Below are positions 1 to 13,420 of a DNA stretch of 64,000 nt, piece by piece. Source of the stretch: Grimontia hollisae CIP 101886 (lineage in GTDB: Bacteria > Pseudomonadota > Gammaproteobacteria > Enterobacterales > Vibrionaceae); NCBI RefSeq assembly GCF_000176515.1, contig NZ_ADAQ01000007.1, positions 1 through 64,000 on the forward strand, read 5' to 3'. Position numbers and translations under genes: made by a program. The notes below the pieces were generated by a model. The model was not told the origin of the DNA. It saw only the letters and a list, made by a program, of their open reading frames with translations, and searched no databases. Each line of letters opens with the position of its first letter. Positions within the stretch are counted from its first letter, which is position 1.

Positions 1-1312
<1,312 letters not shown>

Positions 1313-1500
1313 CTACAACCCCAAGAGGTTTCGTAGGTTCAAACAACCAAGGTGTTCATTTACATGAACGATTTCGCCGGACTCAAATTCCAAGAACACA
1401 TGAATGTGTTTGGTGTTAACTCTTAAGAGTTAACCTTTGAGAACTTTTACAAACAATCTTTATTTCCGTAGAAACAAAGTTGTTTAGTCAGCTTTCCAGA

Positions 1501-1512
1501 TTGTTAAAGAGC
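1501..1512 (-). promoter_or_regulatory. boxA antitermination site in the 23S leader
   Basis: The minus strand reads GCTCTTTAACAA, matching the rrn boxA consensus (TGCTCTTTAACA). It lies in the spacer between tRNA-Ala and 23S, where Nus-factor antitermination complexes are reloaded in enterobacterial and Vibrio rrn operons. Function is inferred from family knowledge. Confidence 0.75.
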
Positions 1513-1572
1513 ATGTGATGTGTTCTGTCGAACAACCACTTTTTAAATATTCTCGTAAGAACACTTAAAGCG

Positions 1573-1648
<76 letters not shown>

Positions 1649-1702
1649 ACATCAGTACTTAGTGATGACCAACCGCTTTCACAACACAGTGTTGGAAGTG
1701 AT

Positions 1703-1779
<77 letters not shown>

Positions 1780-1784
1780 ATTCT

Positions 1785-1863
1785 TGTGTCTTTGGTTTCA
1801 ACCACCGACCTCACCCTCTTTTATCAAGGGATTGGGGTGCTAACCACCAAAGCAACAAACACA
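1785..1863 (-). pseudogene. decayed tRNA-Ile copy in the rrn spacer
   Basis: This segment aligns end to end with the adjacent tRNA-Ile. It shares the stretch AACCACCGACCTCACCC (plus strand) and a near-identical TTATCA anticodon region and CTAACCACC D-arm. Several small insertions, a changed T-loop (TTGAA for TTCAA) and different acceptor bases should prevent function as tRNA-Ile. The ends still pair: TGTGT and CTTTGG with CCAAAG and ACACA. It may persist as a processing hairpin between 16S and tRNA-Ile. Confidence 0.7.
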
Positions 1864-1929
1864 TCTAAGTATGTTCTTTTTCTTTTTGACCGTAGCAATC
1901 TGTGTGGACACTCGCATCCATAGCATCAG

Positions 1930-3481
<1,552 letters not shown>

Positions 3482-3747
3482 GAATCTTTTCTGCCCTTCC
3501 TCACTTTGAAAAAGTGAACAAAGGCGGCTCAACGAATACTGATATAAATTGACTGTGCTCTTATTGGTTTTCACGTTTGAAAACGTGAAATCAAAACAGC
3601 TCAAGGCTGTACCAATTTGAATTGGTCACTCAGTTCGTTGATAAATCTTTTGTCTATCAATGACGAGTGCCCACACAGATTGCATAGGTCAAATTGTTAA
3701 AGAACGCTGACCGACTTGCCCGCTTTGTGAGCTGCTTGCCGTGTCGA
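3482..3747 (-). promoter_or_regulatory. rrn leader with boxA and processing stems
   Basis: This is the transcribed leader before 16S. The minus strand has a boxA-like CGTTCTTTAACA at 3695-3706. Short inverted repeats such as TTTCACGTTTTCAAACGTGAAA near 3570-3591 fit the leader/spacer stems trimmed by RNase III. No protein gene is seen. Upstream of the promoter, 3806-3992 holds nothing I can name. Confidence 0.7.
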
Positions 3748-3750
3748 TGT

Positions 3751-3805
3751 GGCGCAGTATAGGGAGTTAGAATTTTATCGCAAGTACTTTTTTGAAAAAA
3801 ATCAC
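3751..3805 (-). promoter_or_regulatory. rrn P1-like promoter
   Basis: On the minus strand a -35 TTGCGA (3778-3783) and a -10 TATACT (3756-3761) are separated by 16 bp. They are followed by the GCGCC discriminator typical of stringently controlled rrn promoters. The string AACTCCCTATACTGCGCCAC is nearly identical to the core of E. coli rrn P1. An A/T-rich block upstream (3784-3805) is a likely UP element. Confidence 0.8.
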
Positions 3806-3992
3806 ACTCTCGCGCTCAAATGTCCAAATATTACTCAAAAACAACCATCTTGATTAAAATAACTACAGACATTCACTGGTCTTTCCTTTGATGTTCTGGA
3901 TTAGAGGCCATCATCCCTATTTCGAGACAACATATCGTTCTGGTGACTGTATGCCTACTGCAAGACTATAGAGTAAAGCGTATTTTGACATA

Positions 3993-4018
3993 AGAAAGCC
4001 CGCTTGCGCGGGCTTCTT
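3993..4018 (-). terminator. terminator after groEL
   Basis: The stem GCCCGC/GCGGGC is extended by AGAA/TTCT pairs around a four-base loop, about 25 bp past the groEL stop, and is followed by a T-rich run on the minus strand. Confidence 0.75.
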
Positions 4019-4042
4019 CTGTTTCGTATGAAAACGGGATGA

Positions 4043-5689
<1,647 letters not shown>

Positions 5690-5718
5690 TTATCGTATTT
5701 TCTTCAGTGAAATAGTCA

Positions 5719-6009
5719 TTACTCAACGATAGCCATGATGTCGTTTTCAGACAGGATCAGGACTTCTTTACCGTCAATTTTTTCGGTTTTTGTGCCATAA
5801 CCTTCTGAGAAAATAACCGTGTCGCCAACTTTAACGTCCAGTGGCTGCACGTTGCCGTTTTCAAGAATACGGCCTTTGCCTACCGCCAGCACAACACCAC
5901 GGGTAGATTTTTCTGCAGCTGAACCCGTCAAAACGATGCCACCAGCAGATTTTGATTCAACTTCCTGGCGTTCAACGATTACTCGATCATGTAGTGGACG
6001 AATGTTCAT
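5719..6009 (-). CDS. groES: co-chaperonin GroES (Hsp10)
   Basis: A 96-residue co-chaperonin that caps the GroEL ring. It begins [18 protein letters not shown] and contains the mobile loop around [16 protein letters not shown] (residues 23-38), the segment that contacts GroEL. It is the first gene of groES-groEL and has normal length. A good ribosome binding site (GGAGACG) precedes the start. Confidence 0.99.
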   Translation of the reverse strand: MNIRPLHDRVIVERQEVESKSAGGIVLTGSAAEKSTRGVVLAVGKGRILENGNVQPLDVKVGDTVIFSEGYGTKTEKIDGKEVLILSENDIMAIVE

Positions 6010-6140
6010 CGGTCGTCTCCTGAATAAATGTAGTGATCCATGTGATTAGGGAATAGGAAACTGCCACACAATGCAGGTTCCGATTGTCGATCCCTGATGG
6101 ACACAGGTCGCATCAAGGCTCAAGTTGGTTCGCGTATAAG

Positions 6141-6169
6141 AGTGGGGATGGGTAACATCAATCCCAAGG
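6141..6169 (-). promoter_or_regulatory. sigma-32-like heat-shock promoter of groESL
   Basis: The minus strand carries CCTTGGGA (6162-6169) and, 14 bp downstream, CCCCACT (6141-6147). These resemble the sigma-32 -35 (CTTGAAA) and -10 (CCCCATNT) elements at a permitted spacing. The site is about 130 bp upstream of groES. The T-rich run at 6182-6196 is in the same gap; nothing else is recognisable between groES and the MATE gene. Confidence 0.55.
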
Positions 6170-6325
6170 GGCAAAAAGCAATTTTTTTTGTTTTTTTACT
6201 CAATACCCTTTGCTCCATCACATTCTATCTATTAGGGTAGCCCTGCTTTTTCCATACGATACCGAAAAAGCAATACGCAACCCTATCCATTGGCCTTGTC
6301 CCGATTTGGCATAGCAGAGATTGGC

Positions 6326-7669
6326 ATGAAGGATAAACACGGCCTGCTTTCCGGCCCCATCGACCAAACCCTGAAAAATATGACCATTCCCATGGTGTTT
6401 GGGCTGGTGGCGATCCTGGCATTTAACCTTGTTGATACCTTCTTTATTTCCCTGTTGGGGACAGACGCCCTGGCAGCAGTAAGTTTTACATTCCCAATCA
6501 CGTTTGGAGTGAACTGCATCACCATGGGCATCGGGGTGGGGATATCAACCGGGGTGGCACGCTTGCTGGGGCGAAACGCCCAGACCGATGCCGCCAGGCT
6601 TTCCGGGCACGGCCTGACTCTGGCAGTAATATTAGTGATGGCGGCAAGTGCTGTGGGGGTTGCCACTATCCAACCCCTGTTTCGTACATTAGGTGCACAT
6701 GCGCGTTTATTGCCGCTGATACAAGACTATATGTCGGTGTGGTATCTCACCATTCCACTGCTTGTGATTCCCATGGCAGGAAACTCTGCCATTCGCGCCA
6801 CCGGGGACACCAAAACACCGGCTAAAATCATGATTGTTGCCGGCTTTATTAATGGTGTGCTCGATCCGCTGTTGATTTTTGGCCTTGGACCTGTGCCCGC
6901 CCTTGGGATAAAAGGGGCTGCGATTGCCAGTGCTATCAGCTGGGCTGGGGCATTAATCTGTGCACTTTATGTACTTATAAAAAGGGAAAGGCTGCTTACC
7001 TGGCCATCACCCGCCAAGCTGTGGCAGGACTGGAAAGATATCCTTGCTATTGGCACGCCGGCTGCAATGTCCAATGCCTTGAACCCGATTTCCGGTGCCA
7101 TACTCATGGCGATGCTTGCTACTCAGGGCACGGCAGCCGTCGCTGCCTACGGTGCGGCACAACGTGTGGAATCATTGCTGTTGATTGTAATGATGGCGCT
7201 AACATCCGCACTGACTCCATTGATGGCGCAAAATTTTGGTGCCAGCAATCCTGCACGTTCGTTTGAAGCCCTGTTCCGGGCAATGCGTTTTTCTGTTCTG
7301 TTCCAGTTCATGGTATTTATCGCCATGGTGCCACTCAGTCTGCCGATTGCTGCCTTGTTCAGCCAGGAACCCGCAGTGCAGGATAAGCTATGGCATTACC
7401 TGATAGTCGTTCCGGCCAGTTATGGCATGCAGGGAGTCATGATGATGCTGGTAAGCGCACTCAATGCGATGAAAAAGCCGGTGCAGGCATTTGTCATCAA
7501 CATGGTGCGTCTTTTTGTGTTGCTGTTGCCGATGGCCTGGACTGGCCGTTACTTTGACGGCGCAGAAGGCCTGTTTATCGGCATTGCTGTCGCAAACGGC
7601 ATCGCGGGAGTGCTGGCTTATCTGTATGCCCTTTCCCTACGACGCAACATTCCGCTCCCTGCCCAATAG
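6326..7669 (+). CDS. MATE family efflux transporter
   Basis: An inner-membrane multidrug/toxin exporter that is expected to use Na+ or H+ as counter-ion. The protein has about twelve hydrophobic segments in two MatE halves (roughly 15-175 and 235-400) and typical sequences such as DTFFISLLG and GNSAIRATGDTKTPAK. The reading frame is open from a TTG at 6290, but ATG 6326 (MKDKHGLLSG) gives the usual MATE N-terminus and is preferred, for 447 residues. It is transcribed alone and is convergent with the marR gene 5 bp away. The substrate is unknown. Confidence 0.9.
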   Translation: MKDKHGLLSGPIDQTLKNMTIPMVFGLVAILAFNLVDTFFISLLGTDALAAVSFTFPITFGVNCITMGIGVGISTGVARLLGRNAQTDAARLSGHGLTLAVILVMAASAVGVATIQPLFRTLGAHARLLPLIQDYMSVWYLTIPLLVIPMAGNSAIRATGDTKTPAKIMIVAGFINGVLDPLLIFGLGPVPALGIKGAAIASAISWAGALICALYVLIKRERLLTWPSPAKLWQDWKDILAIGTPAAMSNALNPISGAILMAMLATQGTAAVAAYGAAQRVESLLLIVMMALTSALTPLMAQNFGASNPARSFEALFRAMRFSVLFQFMVFIAMVPLSLPIAALFSQEPAVQDKLWHYLIVVPASYGMQGVMMMLVSALNAMKKPVQAFVINMVRLFVLLLPMAWTGRYFDGAEGLFIGIAVANGIAGVLAYLYALSLRRNIPLPAQ

Positions 7670-7674
7670 CCGCT

Positions 7675-8139
7675 TCAGCCATCCTCGCCCTGATCCGCTA
7701 ATTGGCGTGTTCGTTGCTGGAGTGCATCAAGAGCCTGATACAAATCGCGGTATTGGGATCCTGTCAGGCCATCCAGCATGGCGCGCTCCCATTCCAGTAC
7801 CCGCGGTACAATGCTGTCATAAAGCGCCTTGCCATCGTCAGTCAACCCGACCAGCGCTGCACGCTGATCAGTGGCATGGGCGACACGTTCTACCCAGCCA
7901 CGATCTTCCAGACGGGACAAAATACGGGAAACTTTGACCTTATCCAGACTGGTTTCACGGGCCAGATCCCTCGACATCACACCATCACGGGCTCCCAGCG
8001 ATGCAATAATGCGCCATTCCGGCCGCGAGATACCAAACGCATTCTCATAAATTGCCGCCATACTGTCCGCCACTTTTTCAGCGGTTTGCACCAACTTATA
8101 GGGAAGGAAATTGTCGAGAGAAAGATCAGGCCTAACCAT
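7675..8139 (-). CDS. MarR family transcriptional regulator
   Basis: A 154-residue winged-helix regulator. The recognition region SRDLARETSLDKVKVSRILSR and the wing RGWVERVAHATDQRA are typical of MarR, near residues 55-100. It is the last gene behind dctP-dctQ-dctM on the same strand (36 bp gap), so it probably controls this operon and perhaps the divergent homogentisate operon. MarR proteins in aromatic pathways are usually repressors released by a pathway compound. The ligand is not predictable here. Confidence 0.9.
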   Translation of the reverse strand: MVRPDLSLDNFLPYKLVQTAEKVADSMAAIYENAFGISRPEWRIIASLGARDGVMSRDLARETSLDKVKVSRILSRLEDRGWVERVAHATDQRAALVGLTDDGKALYDSIVPRVLEWERAMLDGLTGSQYRDLYQALDALQQRTRQLADQGEDG

Positions 8140-8175
8140 GAAAATCGAGAATCCTTTTACTGCATGAACGCTTCG

Positions 8176-9477
8176 TCAGGCATAAAGCCAGTGCGGAAGT
8201 GCCAGCGAAATGGCCGGAATAAAGGCGATGAGCGCCAGCCGAACCATATCTGCAACCCAAAAAGGGACGATACCACGAAAGATGGTCTTCGTATTGATGT
8301 CTTTTACTACCCCTGAGAGCACAAACACATTCATGCCCACTGGAGGAGTAATAAGGCTGATTTCCGTCACCACGACTACCAGAATACCAAACCAAATCAG
8401 GTCAAAACCCAGACTTTGCACCAAAGGAAAGAAAATAGGCACGGTGAGCAATAACATTGACATGCTTTCAAACACACAGCCCAGCAGCAAATAAACCAGC
8501 ACAATGATCGCCATCACGGCAAGTGGAGAAAGCTCCATGCCGGTGACCCACATCAAGAGAGCATCTGTAAACCCGGCACGGTTGATAAAATTGGAGAATA
8601 TCAGCGCCGATATCACCACACTGAACAGTACAGAAGAAGTGATGGCTGTCTCTACCAATACTTCTTTCAAAACGGGCATATTGAGCTGACGTTTGAGCAA
8701 GGCAATCACAAACGCCCCTGCCGCACCAATACCCGCCGCTTCTGTCGGTGTGAAAACACCGGCATAGATACCGCCCATCACCAGAACAAACAGCGCCAGT
8801 GTAGATAACACACCTTTGAGTGCATCAAATCGCTCCGGCCAGCTCAATGCCTGTAATGGCGGGGCACTTTCCGGATCGCGGGATACCACCCACCGCACCG
8901 CCAGCAAATAAAGAGCCACACCAAGCAATCCCGGAACTAAACCCGCGGCAAAGAGCTCGCGGATACTGCTTTCTGTTAACAGCCCATACACCACCAGCAT
9001 CACACTCGGGGGAATGAGGATACCCAGCGTGCCGCCCGCTGCAATCGAGGCTGAAGCCAGAGAATCACGGTAACCGTATTGGCGCATCGGCGGCATCGCC
9101 ACTTTTGACATCGTGGCCGCCGTTGCCAGACTGGAGCCGCAGATCGCAGAAAAACCGCCGCATGCCAGAATAGTCGCCATCGATAAGCCGCCCTTGCGGT
9201 GCCCCACAAAAGCATTGGATGCCCGATACAGCTCACTGGAGATCCCTGCTTTGTTCACCAGATTCCCCATCAGGATGAAAAGTGGGATCACTGACAGGCT
9301 ATAGTCCTGTCCGGTATCCACAATACGGCGTGCAGCCATAGATAACGTAGCGTTCCAGTTAAAATCAATCAGCCACGCAAAGCCGACAAATCCTACGATC
9401 CCCATGCTGTAGGCAAGCGGAACCCGCGCGAGTACCAAACAAAGAAGGACTGCAAATCCAATCAGGGTTTCCGTCAT
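8176..9477 (-). CDS. dctM: TRAP transporter large permease (DctM type)
   Basis: The 433-residue integral membrane subunit forms the Na+-coupled transport path of a TRAP uptake system. It is very hydrophobic, with about 12-13 membrane spans, and has DctM motifs such as GGFSAICGSSLATAATMSKV and the TPTEAA segment. It overlaps the end of dctQ by one base, so translation is probably coupled. Substrate choice rests with the DctP partner. Confidence 0.95.
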   Translation of the reverse strand: MTETLIGFAVLLCLVLARVPLAYSMGIVGFVGFAWLIDFNWNATLSMAARRIVDTGQDYSLSVIPLFILMGNLVNKAGISSELYRASNAFVGHRKGGLSMATILACGGFSAICGSSLATAATMSKVAMPPMRQYGYRDSLASASIAAGGTLGILIPPSVMLVVYGLLTESSIRELFAAGLVPGLLGVALYLLAVRWVVSRDPESAPPLQALSWPERFDALKGVLSTLALFVLVMGGIYAGVFTPTEAAGIGAAGAFVIALLKRQLNMPVLKEVLVETAITSSVLFSVVISALIFSNFINRAGFTDALLMWVTGMELSPLAVMAIIVLVYLLLGCVFESMSMLLLTVPIFFPLVQSLGFDLIWFGILVVVVTEISLITPPVGMNVFVLSGVVKDINTKTIFRGIVPFWVADMVRLALIAFIPAISLALPHWLYA

Positions 9478-9989
9478 CAGTGATGCTCCGAAGGTGAAGG
9501 GGAAATAGCTGGATGGCGAAACAGCAAGGCGACAACCAGCCCCAATGCCGCAACCATAGACAGCCAGCTCATGACTGAAACGAAATAAACAAGGTAAGCA
9601 GTAGGAATGCCAAGCACATCGGTTTCATCACCGTAGCTCAGCGCGCGCCCCGCCAGTTGCCACACTTTATAGGCCACCAGCCCAAGAGCTGAAGTGCTGA
9701 CGAGATTAATCACCACTTCCCTCAAACGAACCCATGACACCGGTACATGATCATCGAGCAGGTCGACACAAATATGAGCCCGGCGCCAGGTCACCAGAGG
9801 ATAGGCACCAAACACAACCACTGCCAGCGTTAACTCTATAATTTCAATCCCGCCACTGAGTGGGGCATTAAAAAAATAACGACCAACAACGTCGACTGTC
9901 GTAACGGTCATCATCAACATCAGCGACAACGCCACGATACCTTCCAGCACACGACCACTAATTTGAAACAGGGCAGCCATGGCGATCAC
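9477..9989 (-). CDS. dctQ: TRAP transporter small permease (DctQ type)
   Basis: A 170-residue membrane protein with four hydrophobic spans, the usual form of a DctQ subunit. It contains the family segment RYFFNAPLSGGIEIIEL and the RRAHICVDLLDD stretch. It overlaps dctP by four bases (ATGA) and dctM by one base, giving the order dctP-dctQ-dctM. It is needed with DctM for uptake; its exact role is structural. Confidence 0.94.
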   Translation of the reverse strand: MIAMAALFQISGRVLEGIVALSLMLMMTVTTVDVVGRYFFNAPLSGGIEIIELTLAVVVFGAYPLVTWRRAHICVDLLDDHVPVSWVRLREVVINLVSTSALGLVAYKVWQLAGRALSYGDETDVLGIPTAYLVYFVSVMSWLSMVAALGLVVALLFRHPAISPSPSEHH

Positions 9990-11014
9990 TGCCCGTTAAA
10001 TGCCGCGACTTGTTCGCGGTAATAGTCAAGAGCAGCAACGGGATCCTTGATACGGCCTTCCGCCTGTTTCAGCCATTGCGCTTCAATGCCGACAGCCAGT
10101 GCTTTGGCATCAGCCACCATTTGCATGCTGGCATCAACCACAGGGGTTCCCTTGGCAAGATTATCGGCAACACCGGCAGCATCGGCATCGTCCATCATCT
10201 GACCAAACAGCCGTGAGAGTTTTTCGCCAGATACGCCCAGAATGGCTTCCCTGTCTTGATCAGATAATCCATCCAGAGTGTCCCGATTCATCAGAATACT
10301 GAAGCTACCGCGGTATAAGCCGCCCGGAAACGTGACGGTGTAAGGTGCCACTTCATTGAGGCGAAAGCTTTTCAGCGTCTCGAGTGTAAAGAAAGCACCG
10401 TCAACAACCCCTTGCGACAGCGCTTCATAAACCTTGTTGGGCGGCAATGCGACTGGCACAACGCCCATACGCTCGGCCAGTGTAGTCATCACATCCCCGG
10501 CGACCCGCATTTTTTTTCCTTTAAGATCAGCAAAGCTGTGAATGGGCTCGCGGGATATAATGGCCCCGGGGCCATGCACACCCACCGCCAACACCTCCAG
10601 TCCTCTATGTTCTTTGCCTTTTTTCAGGTGTTTATCAAATGTGCGCCAGTAAGCTACCGACGCCTCTTCTGACGACAGCGTATTGTCAAACGTTGGGATC
10701 TCTGGGAGTTTAGTGAGCTCAAAACGGCCTGGCTTAAAACCATGAAAGAACCAGGTGACATCTGCCACACCATCCAAAACCAGATCAGCCTGAGCCGGTG
10801 GCGGTCCCATGTTGTATTCCACCTTGACGTCCACCCTTCCATCGGTGGCTTCTTCAACCCATTGGCCCCACGTCGGCCAGACCATCGCGTTAATACCGTG
10901 GTTTGGCGAGGCCCAAGAGCTGATGCGAAGGGTTGTCTCGGCAGCCTGAAGAGTGAGGGAAAAGCTAAAAACGGCAACGGCCAGAGACCAGAAAATTGCT
11001 TCACATTTCCGCAT
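9986..11014 (-). CDS. dctP: TRAP transporter substrate-binding protein (DctP type)
   Basis: A 342-residue periplasmic solute-binding protein. The N-terminal 24 residues form a Sec signal peptide ending near LQAAE. The body has the DctP fold marks, including LKGKKMRVAGD near residue 163, where the conserved Arg normally clamps the substrate carboxylate, and GVVDGAFFTLET. The ATG follows GGAG by eight bases. Placement back to back with homogentisate genes suggests an aromatic or keto acid ligand; this is inference. Confidence 0.93.
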   Translation of the reverse strand: MRKCEAIFWSLAVAVFSFSLTLQAAETTLRISSWASPNHGINAMVWPTWGQWVEEATDGRVDVKVEYNMGPPPAQADLVLDGVADVTWFFHGFKPGRFELTKLPEIPTFDNTLSSEEASVAYWRTFDKHLKKGKEHRGLEVLAVGVHGPGAIISREPIHSFADLKGKKMRVAGDVMTTLAERMGVVPVALPPNKVYEALSQGVVDGAFFTLETLKSFRLNEVAPYTVTFPGGLYRGSFSILMNRDTLDGLSDQDREAILGVSGEKLSRLFGQMMDDADAAGVADNLAKGTPVVDASMQMVADAKALAVGIEAQWLKQAEGRIKDPVAALDYYREQVAAFNGQ

Positions 11015-11029
11015 GTTAACGACTCCATG

Positions 11030-11040
11030 TTTGTTTCAAA
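11030..11040 (+). promoter_or_regulatory. candidate regulator site near dctP start
   Basis: TTTGTTTCAAA, inside the inverted repeat GTTTG-TTT-CAAAC, lies 16-26 bp upstream of the dctP start. The same eleven bases occur on the opposite strand at 11214-11224 beside the hmgA promoter. Two copies of one partly palindromic word at both ends of a divergent promoter region suggest a shared operator, perhaps for the MarR protein. Confidence 0.4.
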
Positions 11041-11180
11041 CGCAACCAAAAAAGTTGCATTGACGTGTCCTTTCTTCAATGCACACGAACGCCGTGCACC
11101 TTTGAAATAGAAGCACAAAGACACTAAATCAGCAACATATTTTTAACATTAGCGCAAAATTATTGTTGCAATGCAGGTGA

Positions 11181-11224
11181 TTCTGACGATACTAAAACCA
11201 CAGTATAGTTTCATTTGAAACAAA
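11181..11224 (+). promoter_or_regulatory. hmgA promoter with overlapping palindromic operator
   Basis: A -35-like TTCTGA (11181-11186) and -10 TATAGT (11204-11209) lie 17 bp apart, 58 bp before hmgA. The palindrome GTTTCA-TT-TGAAAC (11208-11221) starts in the -10 and covers the expected transcription start, a place suited to repression. The minus strand reads TTTGTTTCAAA at 11214-11224, the word also found near dctP. Confidence 0.5.
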
Positions 11225-11267
11225 TCGGCATTCCGATTAATCCCATCCCCATACTCAGGAGTGAGTT

Positions 11268-12404
11268 ATGCGTAAGTGGTTTTCATTTCCCATCACCGAA
11301 GGGAAAGCATCAAGACAAGCACATTGTGATTTACCCGAAGGAACATACGAACGTGAATGTGGCAAAGAGGGCTTTTTTGGTCCGGCCACCCATATGTACC
11401 ACCAGCATGTACCGACTGGTTGGACAGAATGGGAGGGTGACCTTCGCCCCCATGCCTTCGATACCAACCGCATTGAAGCCGTTGGGGATAACCCATTAAC
11501 CGCCCCGCTGTTAATGTCTAATACCGATATCAAAGTCCGTTTGTGGCGCTGTGATGCTGCGATGGAATATCTGGTCAGGAATGGGGATGGCGATGAGTGC
11601 CTGTTTATCCATCAAGGTTCCGGTTCACTATTCTGTGACTTCGGCCACCTTCGTTTTCGCGATGGGGATTACCTGATCCTGCCCCGTTCCACCAACTGGC
11701 GCATCGAACCGGATTCCCCAGTCACTATGTTGATGATCGAAGCGACTTATGGATCCTACATGTCGGCAGAGCGCGGGATCGTCGGCGATCACGCGATATT
11801 CGATCCGGCGGTATTGGAATACCCGAAGATCGATGATGCGTTTACGGCACAACAAACAGGAGATAAACCGTGGCAGGTTTACCTTAAATCACGCGATGCA
11901 TTAAACCGCATTTCCTACCCGTTCAATCCGCTTGATGCAGTGGGCTGGAAAGGCAATCTCACCGTTTTCCGTCTCAATTGGCGCGATATCCGACCACTGA
12001 TGAGCCACCGCTATCACCTGCCACCTTCGGCGCACATAACCTTTGTTGCCAATGGCTTTGTGATTTGCACCTTTGTCCCCCGTCCGATTGAATCCGATCC
12101 CGGTGCGCTCAAGGTGCCTTTCTATCACAACAATGACGACTATGATGAAGTGATCTTCTATCACCGGGGAGCGTTTTTCAGCCGCGATAACATCCACCCT
12201 GGCATGGTCACACTGCACCCTTGCGGCTTTCCCCATGGCCCGCATCCGAAAGCATTTGCAACGGGGGAAAAGGCTGCCAGAACTGAAACCGATGAAGTGG
12301 CCGTAATGATTGATACCCGCATGCCACTGGATTTGGGCGAAGCGGCCAAACAGACAGAGCTGGATGACTACGTACAATCCTGGCGCACCCCGCCGCGCGG
12401 ATAA
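11268..12404 (+). CDS. hmgA: homogentisate 1,2-dioxygenase
   Basis: This Fe(II) ring-cleaving dioxygenase turns homogentisate into maleylacetoacetate in tyrosine/phenylalanine breakdown. The 378-residue cupin-type protein has HmgA marks: MYHQHVPTGWTEWEG near residue 43, the C-terminal metal region FYHRGAFFSRDN and the segment LHPCGFPHGPHP. The ATG follows AGGAG by six bases. It heads the hmgA-fahA-maiA-aacS operon. The enzyme that makes homogentisate (HppD) is not in the window. Loss of HmgA usually gives brown pyomelanin. Confidence 0.94.
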   Translation: MRKWFSFPITEGKASRQAHCDLPEGTYERECGKEGFFGPATHMYHQHVPTGWTEWEGDLRPHAFDTNRIEAVGDNPLTAPLLMSNTDIKVRLWRCDAAMEYLVRNGDGDECLFIHQGSGSLFCDFGHLRFRDGDYLILPRSTNWRIEPDSPVTMLMIEATYGSYMSAERGIVGDHAIFDPAVLEYPKIDDAFTAQQTGDKPWQVYLKSRDALNRISYPFNPLDAVGWKGNLTVFRLNWRDIRPLMSHRYHLPPSAHITFVANGFVICTFVPRPIESDPGALKVPFYHNNDDYDEVIFYHRGAFFSRDNIHPGMVTLHPCGFPHGPHPKAFATGEKAARTETDEVAVMIDTRMPLDLGEAAKQTELDDYVQSWRTPPRG

Positions 12405-12419
12405 CACCACAAGGAGAAA

Positions 12420-13406
12420 ATGATGAAACTGGCTTCCCTGAAACACCGCCGCGACGGCAAACTGATTCTGGTCTCACGCGATCTCAGACAGGCGGTGGAC
12501 GCCTCAGATATTGCCCCTACCCTACAGGATGCACTGGATGACTGGAACACGCTTTCGCCACTGTTGGATGCCCGTTATACGGCACTGAATGAAAACAGTG
12601 TTGCCGGGCATTTTGCCTTTAACCCGGCAGAGTGTGAATCGCCGTTGCCACGCGCTTTCCAATGGGCAGATGGCAGTGCCTATGTCAATCATGTCGAACT
12701 GGTGCGCAAAGCGCGCGGTGCCAACATGCCGGAGAGCTTCTGGACCGATCCCCTGATGTATCAGGGCGTTTCAGACAATTTTATCGGCCCTTACGAAGAC
12801 ATCGCGCTTTGCGACGAAGCCTGGGGCTGCGATTTTGAGGCCGAAGTTGCCGTCATCACCGACGATGTTGCCATGGCTACCCCCAGTGAGCACGCCGGCA
12901 GCCATATCAAACTGTTGATGCTGGTGAACGACGTCTCGCTGAGAAACCTCATTCCGGATGAGCTGGCCAAAGGCTTTGGTTTCTTCCAGTCCAAACCCGC
13001 CTCTTCTTTCTCCCCGGTTGCCGTCACACCAGACGAACTCGGTGACAGCTGGCAGGACCACAAAGTGCACCTGCCACTTACCGTTTTCTTAAACAACGAA
13101 CAATTCGGCGCCCCAAACGCAGGCGTTGACATGACGTTTGATTTTGCCGCGCTGGTCGCTCATGCGGCCAAAAGCCGCCATTTAGGCGCTGGCACCATTA
13201 TCGGCTCCGGTACGGTATCAAACCTCGACCGTTCCAGGGGCTCCTGTTGCATCGCAGAGCGACGGATGTTGGAAATTCTGGATCTTGGGGCACCGAAAAC
13301 CCCGTTTCTGCTCTATGGTGATAGGGTCAGTATCGAGATGCATGACAGGGAAGGTCGGTCAATCTTTGGCAGGATTGACCAGCGGGTTGTCCCGTATCGG
13401 AAATGA
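12420..13406 (+). CDS. fahA: fumarylacetoacetase (FAH family)
   Basis: It hydrolyses fumarylacetoacetate to fumarate and acetoacetate, the last carbon-cleaving step of the pathway. The 328-residue protein has the FAH fold marks: a metal-binding acidic segment CDFEAEVAVI near residues 138-147, the lysine segment GFFQSKPASSFSP and the C-terminal GSGTVSN. It starts 15 bp after hmgA behind AAGGAG, and its stop overlaps the frame of the next gene. ATG 12423 is an equally good start. Confidence 0.92.
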   Translation: MMKLASLKHRRDGKLILVSRDLRQAVDASDIAPTLQDALDDWNTLSPLLDARYTALNENSVAGHFAFNPAECESPLPRAFQWADGSAYVNHVELVRKARGANMPESFWTDPLMYQGVSDNFIGPYEDIALCDEAWGCDFEAEVAVITDDVAMATPSEHAGSHIKLLMLVNDVSLRNLIPDELAKGFGFFQSKPASSFSPVAVTPDELGDSWQDHKVHLPLTVFLNNEQFGAPNAGVDMTFDFAALVAHAAKSRHLGAGTIIGSGTVSNLDRSRGSCCIAERRMLEILDLGAPKTPFLLYGDRVSIEMHDREGRSIFGRIDQRVVPYRK

Positions 13407-13420
13407 AGGAAGCATGTGCT

